Source: Betaproteobacteria bacterium LSUCC0117 (lineage in GTDB: Bacteria; Pseudomonadota; Gammaproteobacteria; Burkholderiales; Burkholderiaceae_C). From it: a stretch of DNA of 64,000 bases. The stretch covers positions 55,147 to 119,146 of the forward strand of contig JAUJFZ010000007.1 in the NCBI GenBank assembly GCA_030441535.1. Reading direction: 5' to 3'. Numbering within the stretch: position 1 is the first letter of the stretch; each line of letters starts with the position of its first letter. Below are positions 8,635 through 17,461 of the stretch, piece by piece. Below the pieces are notes generated by a model. It was given only the letters and a program-made list of their open reading frames with translations. It was not told where the DNA came from and made no database searches. A program made the position numbers and the translations under genes.

Positions 8635-9752
8635 CGCGACCCGTCTACCACCGGCACGGCACCCCCTTCGGGTGTCGATGCCAGGTGTAGCGTTTGTGTG
8701 GGGAAGGCGAATTCAGCATGGTGCTGTTTCACAATCGCCATGACCTTCAACAGCACGTCTTCTTTCTCGGCATGAAATCGCAACCACTCGGTTGTTTTTG
8801 TGAACGCGTAAATCATGATGTCCAGTTGCGAGGCGCCATAACCATTAAAGTGAACAATTTGCGTGGCATTTTGGTCGATCGCCGGATGGGCTTTGAGCAT
8901 CGCACGGATGTCATTCACAACGGCCTGCACCACTTCGGCATCGTCATAGCGAATGCCAATGGTCTCGTAGATGCGGCGATTGTGCATCCGTGATGGGTTC
9001 TCCACCACAATGCTGGAAAACATCGAGTTCGGGATATACAACGGGCGCTTATCAAAGGTCCGAATCCGCGTGAGACGCCAACCAATGTCCTCCACCGTGC
9101 CCTCTATCTCACGGTCAGGTGAACGGACCCAATCCCCCACTGCAAAGGGTTTATCCAAGTAGATCATGAGACCGCCAAAAAAGTTGGCGAGCATGTCCTT
9201 CGCGGCAAAGCCGACGGCCACGCCGCCCATTCCACCGAAAGCCAACACCCCTGAAATCGAATAGCCCAGAGTTTGTAGGACCACCAAAAACGCCGTCACC
9301 ACAACCGACACCCGCAGCAATTTCGCAACCGCCCGCGCTGTGGTTTCATCCACTGGCTTTTGGCTGCGATTGATATCGACAATGTTCAGCTCGGCGTACC
9401 GAATAAAACGCGTGAAGAACAGCGCCACAATAAATATGTAGCTGATATGGCGCACCTCAGGCCACACGCTGAACACCACGCTCTCGGTCACACGGTCCAG
9501 TACCCGCAGGGCGAAGGTCAAGCCCAACGTCCATACAAACAAGCGCAGCGGGATACGGGCTGCCTGCAACAAGGCGTCATCCCATAGCGATTGCGTTGAT
9601 TCGACGCGCTTCTTGACGATGTCCAGCACCCGCATGAGCACGTAGTTGCAGCTCACCGTTAACAGCACCACCGCAAACACTTGGCTGAGCCATACAGCAG
9701 GCTCGGTTGAGGCTTGGGATAAAAATGCAATCGGTTGTGTTAGAAATTCCAT
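8631..9752 (-). CDS. MscS-family mechanosensitive channel
   Basis: This 373-residue inner-membrane protein has four hydrophobic segments in its first about 200 residues. The pore-helix and beta-domain region has MscS motifs: GGMGGVAVGFAAKDMLANFFGGLMIYLDKPFAVGDWV, then GTVEDIGWRLTRIRTFDKRPLYIPNSMFSS and VENPSR. These channels open under membrane tension to release solutes during osmotic downshock. The protein is longer at the N-terminus than E. coli MscS, resembling the YnaI/MscM-like medium-size group. It is a single gene, convergent with maeB and divergent from rluE with a 52-base gap. Confidence 0.9.
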   Translation of the reverse strand: MEFLTQPIAFLSQASTEPAVWLSQVFAVVLLTVSCNYVLMRVLDIVKKRVESTQSLWDDALLQAARIPLRLFVWTLGLTFALRVLDRVTESVVFSVWPEVRHISYIFIVALFFTRFIRYAELNIVDINRSQKPVDETTARAVAKLLRVSVVVTAFLVVLQTLGYSISGVLAFGGMGGVAVGFAAKDMLANFFGGLMIYLDKPFAVGDWVRSPDREIEGTVEDIGWRLTRIRTFDKRPLYIPNSMFSSIVVENPSRMHNRRIYETIGIRYDDAEVVQAVVNDIRAMLKAHPAIDQNATQIVHFNGYGASQLDIMIYAFTKTTEWLRFHAEKEDVLLKVMAIVKQHHAEFAFPTQTLHLASTPEGGAVPVVDGSR

Positions 9753-9804
9753 CTGGCTATTTTAGTCGCCGCTAATTTCGCACCGTTGGCGATAGACTTT
9801 CGCC

Positions 9805-10344
9805 ATGCTGATTCGATTCAATAAGCCTTATGGCGTCCTGAGCCAATTCACACCGGAGGGTCGCTGGCAAGGTCTTCGCGACTACATTGATGAACCCGGC
9901 GTTTACGCCGCAGGCCGTCTGGACGCGGACAGCGAGGGCCTGCTCCTCTTGACCGATGATGGCCGTTATCAGGCTGAGCTCTCCAGCCCCAAATTCAAGC
10001 TTGAAAAGACTTATTGGGTCCAGGTGGACGGCGAACCCAACCAAGGGCAACTCGATCAACTCAGTCGTGGCGTTCTCTTGAAGGACGGCATGACCCTGCC
10101 CGCGGTTGCCAGCCAGATGACAGAGCCCGCAGGCCTGTGGCCCCGTGACCCACCCGTACGCTTCCGCAAAAATCAGCCGACACACTGGCTCAGCCTCACG
10201 ATCAGAGAGGGGCGTAATCGCCAAGTTCGGCGCATGACAGCGGCGGTGGGACTCCCCACCCTGCGTCTCATTCGGGACGCCATTGGGCCCTACACGATTG
10301 ACGCCTTAGCGACGGGCGAATGGGAGGTAATCGCCCCTGTGTGA
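9805..10344 (+). CDS. rluE: 23S rRNA pseudouridine synthase, RluE/RsuA family
   Basis: This 179-residue enzyme lacks the S4 domain seen in RsuA and RluB. It starts directly with the catalytic fold: RFNKPYGVLSQF, then AAGRLDADSEGLLLLTDDG with the catalytic Asp, and IREGRNRQVRRMTAAVGLPTLRLIR near the C-terminus. This short architecture is that of RluE, which isomerises a uridine in helix 89 of 23S rRNA (U2457 in E. coli). It is a single gene on the plus strand, divergent from the MscS gene. Confidence 0.9.
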   Translation: MLIRFNKPYGVLSQFTPEGRWQGLRDYIDEPGVYAAGRLDADSEGLLLLTDDGRYQAELSSPKFKLEKTYWVQVDGEPNQGQLDQLSRGVLLKDGMTLPAVASQMTEPAGLWPRDPPVRFRKNQPTHWLSLTIREGRNRQVRRMTAAVGLPTLRLIRDAIGPYTIDALATGEWEVIAPV

Positions 10345-10353
10345 AGCTTTGGT

Positions 10354-11301
10354 ATGTGTCCGTCCCCTACAATGATCGCTCGCTTTCAATCAGGTGTAGA
10401 CGACGTGCAACCACCCGCCCGAAACCTCAGCCCCGAACAACTGACGCATTTGCAAAGTTGGATCGGTAACCACGAGCAACTGCGCGACGAACTCGCGCTC
10501 TCGCCCGTTCGCGCCCTGTCGGCAACACTGGACCGCGATGACCCCGAGCCCGCCCGCGGCGACACCCTACCACCGCTGTGGCACTGGCTTTATTTTTTAC
10601 CGCACCACCGGCAAAGCGAAATCGGCCCAGACGGGCATGCCAAGCGCGGTGGCTTCCTGCCACCGGTGCCGCTACCCCGACGCATGTGGGCCGGTGGGCG
10701 CTTGCACTTTAATCCGACCAATCCGCTCGTCTTGGGTGAGGCCGTGACGCGCGACTCGGTGATCGAATCCGTCACCCATAAATCGGGGCGAACGGGCGAC
10801 CTGCTGTTCGTCGTCGTGAACCACACCATCAGCAACCCGCGTGGTATGGCGATCACTGAGGCGCATGACATCGTTTATCGCGCCGCGGCATTGCCCGACG
10901 ACCCCATCCCGACACCCACCGTGGCCGAATCCAACGCGCCATGGACACGTGAGATCATGCCCGATGATGTGCTGCTGTTCCGTTACTCTGCACTGACTTT
11001 CAATGGCCACCGCATCCACTACGATCGGCGCTATGTCACGGAAGTGGAGGGTTACCCGGGCCTCATCGTGCATGGCCCACTGATTGCCACGTTGCTGGTC
11101 GATTTGGTCAGACGCCATTCGCCCGCGCAATGGATCAGCGGCTTCCAATTCAAAGCCGTCAGGCCAACGTTTGACCTCAACCCCTTCCGCGTCAATGCAC
11201 GTCCGCAAGCGGATGGTCGCACCATTGACGTGTGGGCCAACGACCACGACGGCTACCTCACCATGACCGGAACTGTGACACTCGAAAACAACGCATCATG
11301 A
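10354..11301 (+). CDS. ich: MaoC/FAS1-type acyl-CoA hydratase, itaconyl-CoA (or mesaconyl-C4-CoA) hydratase
   Basis: This 315-residue double hotdog protein has LWHWLYFLPHHRQSEIGPDGH and GGFLPPVPLPRRMWAGG, typical of the mesaconyl-C4-CoA/itaconyl-CoA hydratase group. Its C-terminal MaoC-like part reads LFRYSALTFNGHRIHYDRRY and YPGLIVHGPL, carrying the Asp/His hydratase residues. Itaconyl-CoA hydratase makes (S)-citramalyl-CoA. It overlaps the acyl-CoA dehydrogenase gene by four bases and leads a four-gene operon that ends in a CitE-type lyase. The start is uncertain: ATG 10354, ATG 10372 and GTG 10405 are all in frame, and a TACAAT sequence at 10368-10373 could be a -10 element favouring GTG 10405. 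Mesaconate rather than itaconate chemistry cannot be excluded. Confidence 0.72.
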   Translation: MCPSPTMIARFQSGVDDVQPPARNLSPEQLTHLQSWIGNHEQLRDELALSPVRALSATLDRDDPEPARGDTLPPLWHWLYFLPHHRQSEIGPDGHAKRGGFLPPVPLPRRMWAGGRLHFNPTNPLVLGEAVTRDSVIESVTHKSGRTGDLLFVVVNHTISNPRGMAITEAHDIVYRAAALPDDPIPTPTVAESNAPWTREIMPDDVLLFRYSALTFNGHRIHYDRRYVTEVEGYPGLIVHGPLIATLLVDLVRRHSPAQWISGFQFKAVRPTFDLNPFRVNARPQADGRTIDVWANDHDGYLTMTGTVTLENNAS

Positions 11302-12461
11302 TTAAAACCAAACCTGATCAATACCAAGACATCCGTGATGCCGTGCGCAGCCTGTGCGCCGAATTTCCCGACAGCTACCACCGCGAGATCGACGCCAAAC
11401 GCGGCTACCCGGAGGCCTTTGTTGATGCCCTGACCCAAGCGGGCTGGCTGGCAGCCATGATCCCCGCTGAGTACGGCGGATCAGGCCTCGGATTGGCTGA
11501 GGCCTCAGTCATCATGGAAGAGATCAACCGCTCGGGCGGCAACGCAGGCGCGTGCCACGGTCAGATGTACAACATGGGCACGCTGCTGCGACACGGCTCA
11601 GAAGAACAAAAGGCACTCTACCTGCCGAAAATCGCGACGGGTGAATGGCGCTTGCAATCCATGGGCGTGACCGAACCCACCACCGGCACTGACACCACCA
11701 AACTGAAAACCACGGCGGTCAAAAAAGGTGACCGCTACGTCGTCAACGGTCAAAAGGTATGGATCTCGCGGGTGCAACATTCCGACTGGATGATTCTGTT
11801 GGCCCGCACCACACCGCTGAGCGAGGTCAAGAAGAAATCTGAAGGAATGTCCATCTTCATGGTTGATCTGCGCGAAGCTGAGAAGTCCGGCATGACCGTG
11901 CGGCCCATCGCCAACATGGTCAACCATGAGACCAATGAGTTGTTCTTTGAGAACCTCGAAATCCCCGCTGAAAATTTAATCGGTGAAGAAGGCAAAGGCT
12001 TCAAATACATCTTGGATGGTTTGAACGCGGAACGCACCCTCATCGCCGCTGAATGTATTGGCGACGGTTATTGGTTCATCGATCGCGTGACACAGTACGT
12101 CAAGGAGCGCACTGTTTTCGGACGCCCGATTGGTCAAAATCAAGGCGTTCAATTTCCAATCGCTGACGCCTACATGGAGGTCGAGGCGGCGAATCTCATG
12201 CGTTACAAAGCGTGTGAATTATTTGACCGCGGCGAAGCCTGTGGTGCCGAGGCCAACATGGCGAAATACCTTGCAGCCAAAGCCAGCTGGGAGGCAGCCA
12301 ACGCCTGCTTGCAGTTCCACGGCGGTTTTGGTTTTGCCCACGAATACGATGTTGAACGCAAGTTCCGCGAGACCCGCCTTTACCAAGTTGCCCCTATCTC
12401 GACTAATTTAATTTATGCCTACATCGCGGAGCATGTGCTCGAACTGCCCCGCTCTTTTTAA
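11298..12461 (+). CDS. Acyl-CoA dehydrogenase of the itaconate-type operon
   Basis: The ATG at 11298 overlaps the upstream stop (ATGA) and gives 387 residues. It is a full acyl-CoA dehydrogenase: AEYGGSGLGLAEASVIMEEI, the FAD/substrate segment MGVTEPTTGTDTTKLKT, RTVFGRPIGQNQGVQFPIAD, and HGGFGFAHEYDVERKFRETRL, where the Glu of AHEYDVER is the expected catalytic base. FAD-dependent alpha,beta-dehydrogenation of a C5 acyl-CoA (for example methylsuccinyl-CoA to mesaconyl-CoA) would feed the neighbouring hydratase. An acyl-CoA dehydrogenase also accompanies the itaconate genes of Pseudomonas aeruginosa. The exact substrate is inferred from context only. Confidence 0.85.
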   Translation: MIKTKPDQYQDIRDAVRSLCAEFPDSYHREIDAKRGYPEAFVDALTQAGWLAAMIPAEYGGSGLGLAEASVIMEEINRSGGNAGACHGQMYNMGTLLRHGSEEQKALYLPKIATGEWRLQSMGVTEPTTGTDTTKLKTTAVKKGDRYVVNGQKVWISRVQHSDWMILLARTTPLSEVKKKSEGMSIFMVDLREAEKSGMTVRPIANMVNHETNELFFENLEIPAENLIGEEGKGFKYILDGLNAERTLIAAECIGDGYWFIDRVTQYVKERTVFGRPIGQNQGVQFPIADAYMEVEAANLMRYKACELFDRGEACGAEANMAKYLAAKASWEAANACLQFHGGFGFAHEYDVERKFRETRLYQVAPISTNLIYAYIAEHVLELPRSF

Positions 12462-12467
12462 GGTTCT

Positions 12468-13652
12468 ATGGCGATCAAACCACTAGACGGCGTGACCGTC
12501 ATATCCCTTGAACACGCCATTGCGGCGCCTTTCTGTACGCGCCAATTGGCTGACTTGGGTGCCCGTGTCATCAAAGTCGAACGCCCAGAGGTTGGTGATT
12601 TTGCGAGGGCCTACGACACCCGTGTGAGAGGTGAGGCATCGCATTTTGTATGGACCAATCGCTCGAAGGAAAGCATCACGCTTGACCTCAAACAGCCTGA
12701 GGCAGTCGATGTCCTCATGCAGCTGTTGGCGGATGCTGACGTCTTGGTACAAAACTTGGCACCAGGTGCCAGTGCTCGCATGGGCTTGTCTTTTGAAGCC
12801 CTCCGCGCCCGTTACCCCAAGTTGATCGTTTGCGACATTTCTGGCTATGGTGCGGACGGCCCGTACCGTGACAAAAAAGCGTATGACCTGTTAATTCAAA
12901 GTGAGGCCGGCTTCTTGTCCATCACGGGGACGCCCGAGACACCCAGTAAATCGGGTAATTCCATCGCCGATATCGCCGCCGGCATGTACGCCTACACCAA
13001 TATTTTGTCCGCGCTTATTTTGCGCGGTCGCACGGGTGAAGGATCACACATTGACATATCGATGCTCGAGGCGCTCGGCGAGTGGATGGGCTTTCCCATG
13101 TACTACGCATTTGAAGGTCAAACGCCGCCGGCTCGCTCGGGGGCTTCGCACGCGGCGATCTACCCGTACGGCCCCTTTCAGGCAGGCGATGGTAGCGCCA
13201 TCGTATTGGGTCTTCAAAACGAGCGTGAGTGGAAGCTGTTTTGCGATACCGTCATGCAAGATGCAGCCCTCGCAACTGACCCCCGATTCGACAGCAACGC
13301 CCATCGCCACGAGAATCGCACCGAATTGAAAGCCATCATCGACGCGTGCTTTGCCAAGCTCACCACGGCTGAAGTTTGTGAGCGACTGGACCAAGCGCCG
13401 ATAGCCAATGCGCGTATGAATGACATGGAGGGCCTGTGGGCCCATCCACAATTAGCCGCGCGTCAGCGTTGGCAAACCGTTGGCTCGCCCGCTGGAGACA
13501 TTCCAGCCCTCCTCCCGCCGGGAAAAAACAGTGCCTTCACCTACCGCATGGACCCCATTCCCCAATTAGGCGAACACACCGAAGCCATCTTGAAATCGCT
13601 CGGTCACAGCGCTGAAGCCATCGCAAACCTTCGCGCAAAAAAGGCCATCTGA
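12468..13652 (+). CDS. ict: CaiB/BaiF (class III) CoA transferase, probable itaconate/mesaconate CoA transferase
   Basis: This 394-residue class III CoA transferase starts IKPLDGVTVISLEHAIAAPFCTRQLADLGARVIKVERP, the family N-terminus. FARAYDTRVRGEASHFVWTNRSKESITLDLK and CDISGYGADGPYRDKKAYDLLIQSEAGFLSITG follow; the Asp of KKAYDLLIQ is the expected catalytic aspartate that forms the acyl-CoA anhydride. It lies 6 bases after the acyl-CoA dehydrogenase and just before the CitE-type lyase. In this context it probably activates a C5 dicarboxylate (itaconate or mesaconate) by CoA transfer from succinyl-CoA, or moves CoA between the C1 and C4 carboxyls of mesaconate. A second CaiB-type protein in the window (50037) belongs to a different operon. 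Confidence 0.72.
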   Translation: MAIKPLDGVTVISLEHAIAAPFCTRQLADLGARVIKVERPEVGDFARAYDTRVRGEASHFVWTNRSKESITLDLKQPEAVDVLMQLLADADVLVQNLAPGASARMGLSFEALRARYPKLIVCDISGYGADGPYRDKKAYDLLIQSEAGFLSITGTPETPSKSGNSIADIAAGMYAYTNILSALILRGRTGEGSHIDISMLEALGEWMGFPMYYAFEGQTPPARSGASHAAIYPYGPFQAGDGSAIVLGLQNEREWKLFCDTVMQDAALATDPRFDSNAHRHENRTELKAIIDACFAKLTTAEVCERLDQAPIANARMNDMEGLWAHPQLAARQRWQTVGSPAGDIPALLPPGKNSAFTYRMDPIPQLGEHTEAILKSLGHSAEAIANLRAKKAI

Positions 13653-13680
13653 ATTTTCTGTAACTGCAATCACGCTCGCC

Positions 13681-14544
13681 ATGCCTACTCATTCTGCAAG
13701 CACCTCCCGTATCGCCCAGGCACGGTCATTTTTATTTGTCCCCGCAACAACGCCAGAACGCTTCGTCAAAGCACTGCACAGCGGCGCTGACATGGTGATC
13801 ATTGACCTCGAAGATGCCGTATCGCCCACCGATAAACCAGCCGCGCGAATGGCCCTTGAAGCCGCGTTCGATAGCCTCACAACGGACCAAAAAGCCCAGC
13901 TCATGGTTCGCATCAACCCCAGCGACACGGACCACTGGAAGATCGATACCGATCTGGTCGTGCAACTGAGCCAACAGGGACTGGGCGGTGTCGTCTTACC
14001 CAAAGCCCAAACCGTAACCGACCTGCAAGCCCTTGACGCGCGACTTGCAACTGGGTGTGGCGTGCTACCCCTCATTGAGTCCTTAGCTGGCTTGGATGCG
14101 ATTGACACGATTGCCAGCGCGCCAAGGGTCGAGCGTCTCGCGTTTGGACACCTGGATTTCCAACTTGATTTGGGCATCGAGTTGGGCCCAGACGAAGCGG
14201 CGTTGATTCCGGTTCGCATGGCCATCACCATGGCCACACGTCGTGCTCATTTGGCACCGCCCGTAGACGGCGTCACAGTGAATACGCAAGACGAAACCAC
14301 CCTAAAAAGCGACATCGCGCGTGCGCAACAAATGGGGTTTGGTGGCAAGCTGTGCATTCACCCCAAACAAGTGGGCACAGTCAACTCGGCATGGTTACCG
14401 TCAGCGGAGGCACTCGCGTGGGCGACTCGTGTGGTTGAAGCTGCTGAGGCCACCTCGGCGGGCGCATTTCAGCTGGATGGTCGAATGATCGACGCGCCAG
14501 TGATTGCCAAGGCGCGCCAGATCCTGAGCCGACGACGCGATTAA
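13681..14544 (+). CDS. ccl: CitE-like lyase, probable (S)-citramalyl-CoA lyase
   Basis: This 287-residue member of the HpcH/HpaI/CitE family shows RSFLFVPATTPERF, IIDLEDAVSPTDK (acidic Mg2+ ligand region), LMVRINPSDT, ERLAFGHLDFQLDLG and GFGGKLCIHPKQV. It is expected to cleave citramalyl-CoA to acetyl-CoA and pyruvate, the final step after CoA transfer and hydration. It is 28 bases downstream of the CoA transferase and last in the operon. A general malyl-CoA or citryl-CoA lyase is possible, but the hydratase and CaiB neighbours point to citramalyl-CoA. No regulator gene is adjacent. Confidence 0.75.
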   Translation: MPTHSASTSRIAQARSFLFVPATTPERFVKALHSGADMVIIDLEDAVSPTDKPAARMALEAAFDSLTTDQKAQLMVRINPSDTDHWKIDTDLVVQLSQQGLGGVVLPKAQTVTDLQALDARLATGCGVLPLIESLAGLDAIDTIASAPRVERLAFGHLDFQLDLGIELGPDEAALIPVRMAITMATRRAHLAPPVDGVTVNTQDETTLKSDIARAQQMGFGGKLCIHPKQVGTVNSAWLPSAEALAWATRVVEAAEATSAGAFQLDGRMIDAPVIAKARQILSRRRD

Positions 14545-15056
14545 CGCCGGTTTTTATTCACGCGATCGGCATCACCACGCATCCAATTGAGTGGCTCAAT
14601 CGGTTGCACGGCGTAAGCTGATAGGCGCAAGTCATTGGCCATTTGTTGCCCAATGGCCTGAGCCGTGTGAAACGCGTCATCACCCGTGATTTTGCCGCTT
14701 TGGTACTGTAGCCCCAAAGCAAACATGCTTTCTGCGTATTTCAATGGCACATAGCCGACCGATTTGCCCTCGGGCGTTTGGACCTTTTTGTAGCAAGTCT
14801 CAGCGGTGGCTTTCGGGAACGGTGGTGGCTCCTCACCACCCGCAACCGCGATCATGACGGCCTCGTCATAGCCCACCACGCTTCGCACGCCATCGTCGAA
14901 AATATCATCCAGAACGGCAGTTGCTCGCATGGCCACGCGCACCTTGACAGCACGCACGGCCTTGGAGTCACCACTCAGGCGAACGGCGTTCTCGTAGGCT
15001 TTTTTGGCCAAGGCTTTGGGGCCTTCTTTCTTTTTAAACAGGTCAAACAAACCCAT
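14541..15056 (-). CDS. Hypothetical protein (171 aa)
   Basis: I do not recognise this protein. It begins MGLFDLFKKKEGPKALAKKAYENA, an amphipathic Lys-rich start common in small cytoplasmic accessory proteins. It has no signal peptide or membrane span. Cys is rare (one at about residue 108). A tetratricopeptide-like stretch (YAESMFALGLQYQSGKITGDDAFHTAQAIG) may be helical. It is 20 bases downstream of the gene at 15077-15895 on the same strand, so the two are probably one operon. Its end overlaps the convergent lyase gene by four bases. Confidence 0.7.
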   Translation of the reverse strand: MGLFDLFKKKEGPKALAKKAYENAVRLSGDSKAVRAVKVRVAMRATAVLDDIFDDGVRSVVGYDEAVMIAVAGGEEPPPFPKATAETCYKKVQTPEGKSVGYVPLKYAESMFALGLQYQSGKITGDDAFHTAQAIGQQMANDLRLSAYAVQPIEPLNWMRGDADRVNKNRR

Positions 15057-15076
15057 AACCGTCCCCTTCGATCAAT

Positions 15077-15895
15077 TCAGTATTTCGAGATGGTTTCAAG
15101 CAACGCACTGGGCTTGAGTGATGCGACATTAACCCAAACTGCATCAGGAACTTCGTAGCGAACCAACGCGCCAACCGATGGCCGATTGCCAATCCACTTC
15201 ACCACCGCGGGATTGATACCTTGGCGCTGCAGCCCTGTGACAGCCGGCTTTACGGACTCCACGTCCATTGCCAGCATCCAGAGCCCATTTGGATCAATAC
15301 CCTTTAAGCTAACCAGCGGTACGGGACGCATCATGTAGTAACCCAGTCGGATGACGCGTAAACCATTTGCGATTAGTTTCTTGGCCAAGTAACCTTGAGA
15401 CTCGGCCGGCTCTAAAACCAAAAACAGCTCTTTTTCTTCTTCATGACGCATGAGTTGGTTCGTCAACTCGTCCATGCTGCCTGCAATCTTGGGCACTGCG
15501 ACACTCTTGAAGTGGAATTTCGAAATATTCTTGATATGGCAAACCTCGGATAAACCGGTGGCTGTCTCAGCGTCTAAGGCAGCGAATTTCAGGCGGTCAG
15601 CGCGCAACCTCAACGCCAAACACAATTGATCAAAATATTCCAGGGTGTCGGGGGCGTCTTGATTGGCAACAACCAGAGTCAACGCTGTTTTATCCTTAAC
15701 CGCATCCCAATCAGCCAGTTCCCTCAGAACACGGCGTTGAATAGCGTCGTTAGCCATCTCCATTTGAAACAGCGGCGAATCAATAAAATTAACGTGGTAC
15801 TCACCCGCAATCCGGCTGCAGTCCACTGCCAGCAGACTCGACCGGGAGCCCCAATTCGGTGCAGTGACGACGAGCGTCTCATTTAAATCCAACAT
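15077..15895 (-). CDS. Hypothetical protein (272 aa)
   Basis: I do not recognise this protein. It is a soluble-looking 272-residue product (start MLDLNETLVVTAPNWGSRSS) with no signal peptide or transmembrane segment. The middle region (about 125-155) is charged and helical (DELTNQLMRHEEEKELF). The C-terminal third is mixed alpha/beta with GYYMMRPVPLVSLKGIDPNGLWMLAMD. It is the first gene of a two-gene unit with 14541-15056, facing away from the tRNA-Ser gene. The ORF is intact and has codon use like its neighbours, so it is very likely expressed. Confidence 0.7.
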   Translation of the reverse strand: MLDLNETLVVTAPNWGSRSSLLAVDCSRIAGEYHVNFIDSPLFQMEMANDAIQRRVLRELADWDAVKDKTALTLVVANQDAPDTLEYFDQLCLALRLRADRLKFAALDAETATGLSEVCHIKNISKFHFKSVAVPKIAGSMDELTNQLMRHEEEKELFLVLEPAESQGYLAKKLIANGLRVIRLGYYMMRPVPLVSLKGIDPNGLWMLAMDVESVKPAVTGLQRQGINPAVVKWIGNRPSVGALVRYEVPDAVWVNVASLKPSALLETISKY

Positions 15896-16027
15896 GCGGT
15901 CTTCTCAGTTAATGGGCTGGTTCACTCCCGCCAAAAAAGCGGGCTTCCGCGTCATTTTAAGTGATGACAACCTGCCTTCACGCAGTCGGGAATTTGAGCC
16001 GATCCCGGCTTCGCCCCCGCGACAGAA

Positions 16028-16052
16028 ACAAAAAAAGCGCCGAAGCGCTTAA
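16028..16052 (-). terminator. Rho-independent terminator of tRNA-Ser
   Basis: On the minus strand, an AAGCGC-TTCG-GCGCTT hairpin with a stable TTCG loop is followed by a run of T, 15 bases after the CCA end of tRNA-Ser. It is a clear intrinsic terminator. Confidence 0.85.
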
Positions 16053-16066
16053 TTTAATTGGGTGAC

Positions 16067-16154
16067 TGGCGGAAGAGGTGAGATTCGAACTCACGGAACC
16101 TTGCGGTTCGTCGGTTTTCAAGACCGATGCAATCGACCACTCTGCCACTCTTCC
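16067..16154 (-). tRNA. tRNA-Ser(UGA), CCA encoded
   Basis: On the minus strand the acceptor arm GGAAGAG pairs with CTCTTCC, followed by the discriminator G and an encoded CCA. The anticodon stem-loop CGGTCTTGAAAACCG gives anticodon TGA. There is a long variable arm (CGAACCGCAAGGTTCCG) as required for class II serine tRNAs, and a normal GTTCGAATC T-loop. The length is 88 nt with CCA. It reads UCA and related codons, and an intrinsic terminator follows at 16028-16052. Confidence 0.97.
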
Positions 16155-16220
16155 GTCGATTTAGTCAGGCGTTATTGTAACCGCCAAAATGCGCAATTTA
16201 CAGACCCCAAACAGCTGGCC

Positions 16221-17456
16221 TTATAAAAACAGCGACTGCAGGTTACTCAGGAAGTCAAAACCTCGTGCCGTCGGCGCAATGTGCTGGCCTTGGCGCACCA
16301 ACAGGCCTTTGGCAATCCCACTATCTAATGCCGGTGCAATTTTAGAGACGGGTAAGCCCGTGCGGTCGGTGAACAGTTGCAGATCAAAGCCATGGCGCAG
16401 CCGCAGCGCATTCAGCATGAATTCGAAGGCTAGGTCACTGTGCCCGATATCCTCGGATGACGACAGCGCCCGCCCCGCCAAGGCAGCGGGCATGTAGCGA
16501 CGCGGGTCTCGCAGGCGTACCTGGCGAATCAGCCGATGGGCAAAGCTCAACTTTGAGTGCGCCCCTGCCCCAATCCCAAGGTAGTCACCAAACTCCCAGT
16601 AGTTGGTGTTGTGCCAGCAGGCATGGTTGGGCTGGGCGTAGGCTGACACCTCGTAGCGGTCAAACCCAGCTTGTGCGGTGCGCTCGGTGATACGGTCGAG
16701 CATGGCGTAGGCGTCGTCCTCCTCGGGTAAGACCGGCGGGTACTTGGCGAATTGGGTGTTCGCCTCGATCGTGAGGTGGTACAGCGAGATGTGCGGCACC
16801 CCCATTGCCAAGGCCCTGTCCACATCGGCGGTACACGCCGCCACGGTCTGACCCGGTAACGCGTACATGATGTCGATGTTGCAGGTATCAAAAGCCTCGA
16901 CAGCCTCGGCGACCGCCGCCGCGGCCTGCGCACCGTCATGAACCCGGCCAATGGCCTTGAGTGCGTCATCTGAAAAACTCTGAACACCAATCGACAAACG
17001 GGTCACCCCGGCCGCACGAAATGCCCTGAAGCGCTCACGCTCAAAGGTACCGGGGTTGGCCTCCATGGTGATTTCACAATCCGCGCTGAGTTTCAATCGG
17101 GCGCGCACATCACCCAACAACTGTTCAATACTGTGCGGTGAAAACAAGCTGGGTGTACCACCACCAATGAAAATACTGTGAACCGTACGCCCCCAAATCA
17201 GCGGCAATGACGCCTCAAGGTCCACACGCAACGCGTCTAAATAAGCGGCCTCGGGTAGTTCACCCGCATCGCTCGTCCACGCGTGGGAATTGAAGTCGCA
17301 ATAGGGGCACTTCTTGATGCACCACGGCAAGTGAATGTACAAGGCCAATGGCGGCAAGGCGCTGAGTTGCAATAACCCCGGCCGCATGAGGTGCAGCGGA
17401 TCGGGGTTGGCTTGGCCAACATCCTCATTAGGGGTGAGCGTGATGATGGACACCAC
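16221..17456 (-). CDS. hemW: HemW, radical SAM heme chaperone
   Basis: This 411-residue radical SAM protein has the CIKKCPYCDFNSH cluster motif (CxxxCxxC plus the extra Cys-Asp-Phe of the HemW/HemN group), IFIGGGTPSLFSPHSIE, a MEANPGTFERERF segment and the C-terminal HemW domain (IGAGAHSKL). HemW binds heme and delivers it to respiratory enzymes; it is not the anaerobic coproporphyrinogen oxidase HemN, which is longer. The start is a GTG at 17456, five bases from the rdgB stop; Met24 at 17387 is an alternative. The hemW-rdgB-rph order is typical of Burkholderiales. Confidence 0.93.
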   Translation of the reverse strand: MVSIITLTPNEDVGQANPDPLHLMRPGLLQLSALPPLALYIHLPWCIKKCPYCDFNSHAWTSDAGELPEAAYLDALRVDLEASLPLIWGRTVHSIFIGGGTPSLFSPHSIEQLLGDVRARLKLSADCEITMEANPGTFERERFRAFRAAGVTRLSIGVQSFSDDALKAIGRVHDGAQAAAAVAEAVEAFDTCNIDIMYALPGQTVAACTADVDRALAMGVPHISLYHLTIEANTQFAKYPPVLPEEDDAYAMLDRITERTAQAGFDRYEVSAYAQPNHACWHNTNYWEFGDYLGIGAGAHSKLSFAHRLIRQVRLRDPRRYMPAALAGRALSSSEDIGHSDLAFEFMLNALRLRHGFDLQLFTDRTGLPVSKIAPALDSGIAKGLLVRQGQHIAPTARGFDFLSNLQSLFL

Positions 17457-17461
17457 ACCCC

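Noticed and set aside
13689..14237. 182-codon minus-strand frame
   Set aside because: Antisense to the CitE-type lyase; Ser/Arg/Met-rich with no recognisable features.
15931..15948. CCCGC-CAAAAAA-GCGGG stem-loop as a terminator
   Set aside because: No T run follows on either strand; it is only a short hairpin in an intergenic region.
15896..16220. tRNA-Ser as an integration site for a mobile island
   Set aside because: No partial tRNA duplicate, integrase or direct repeat was seen nearby; flanking genes are housekeeping.
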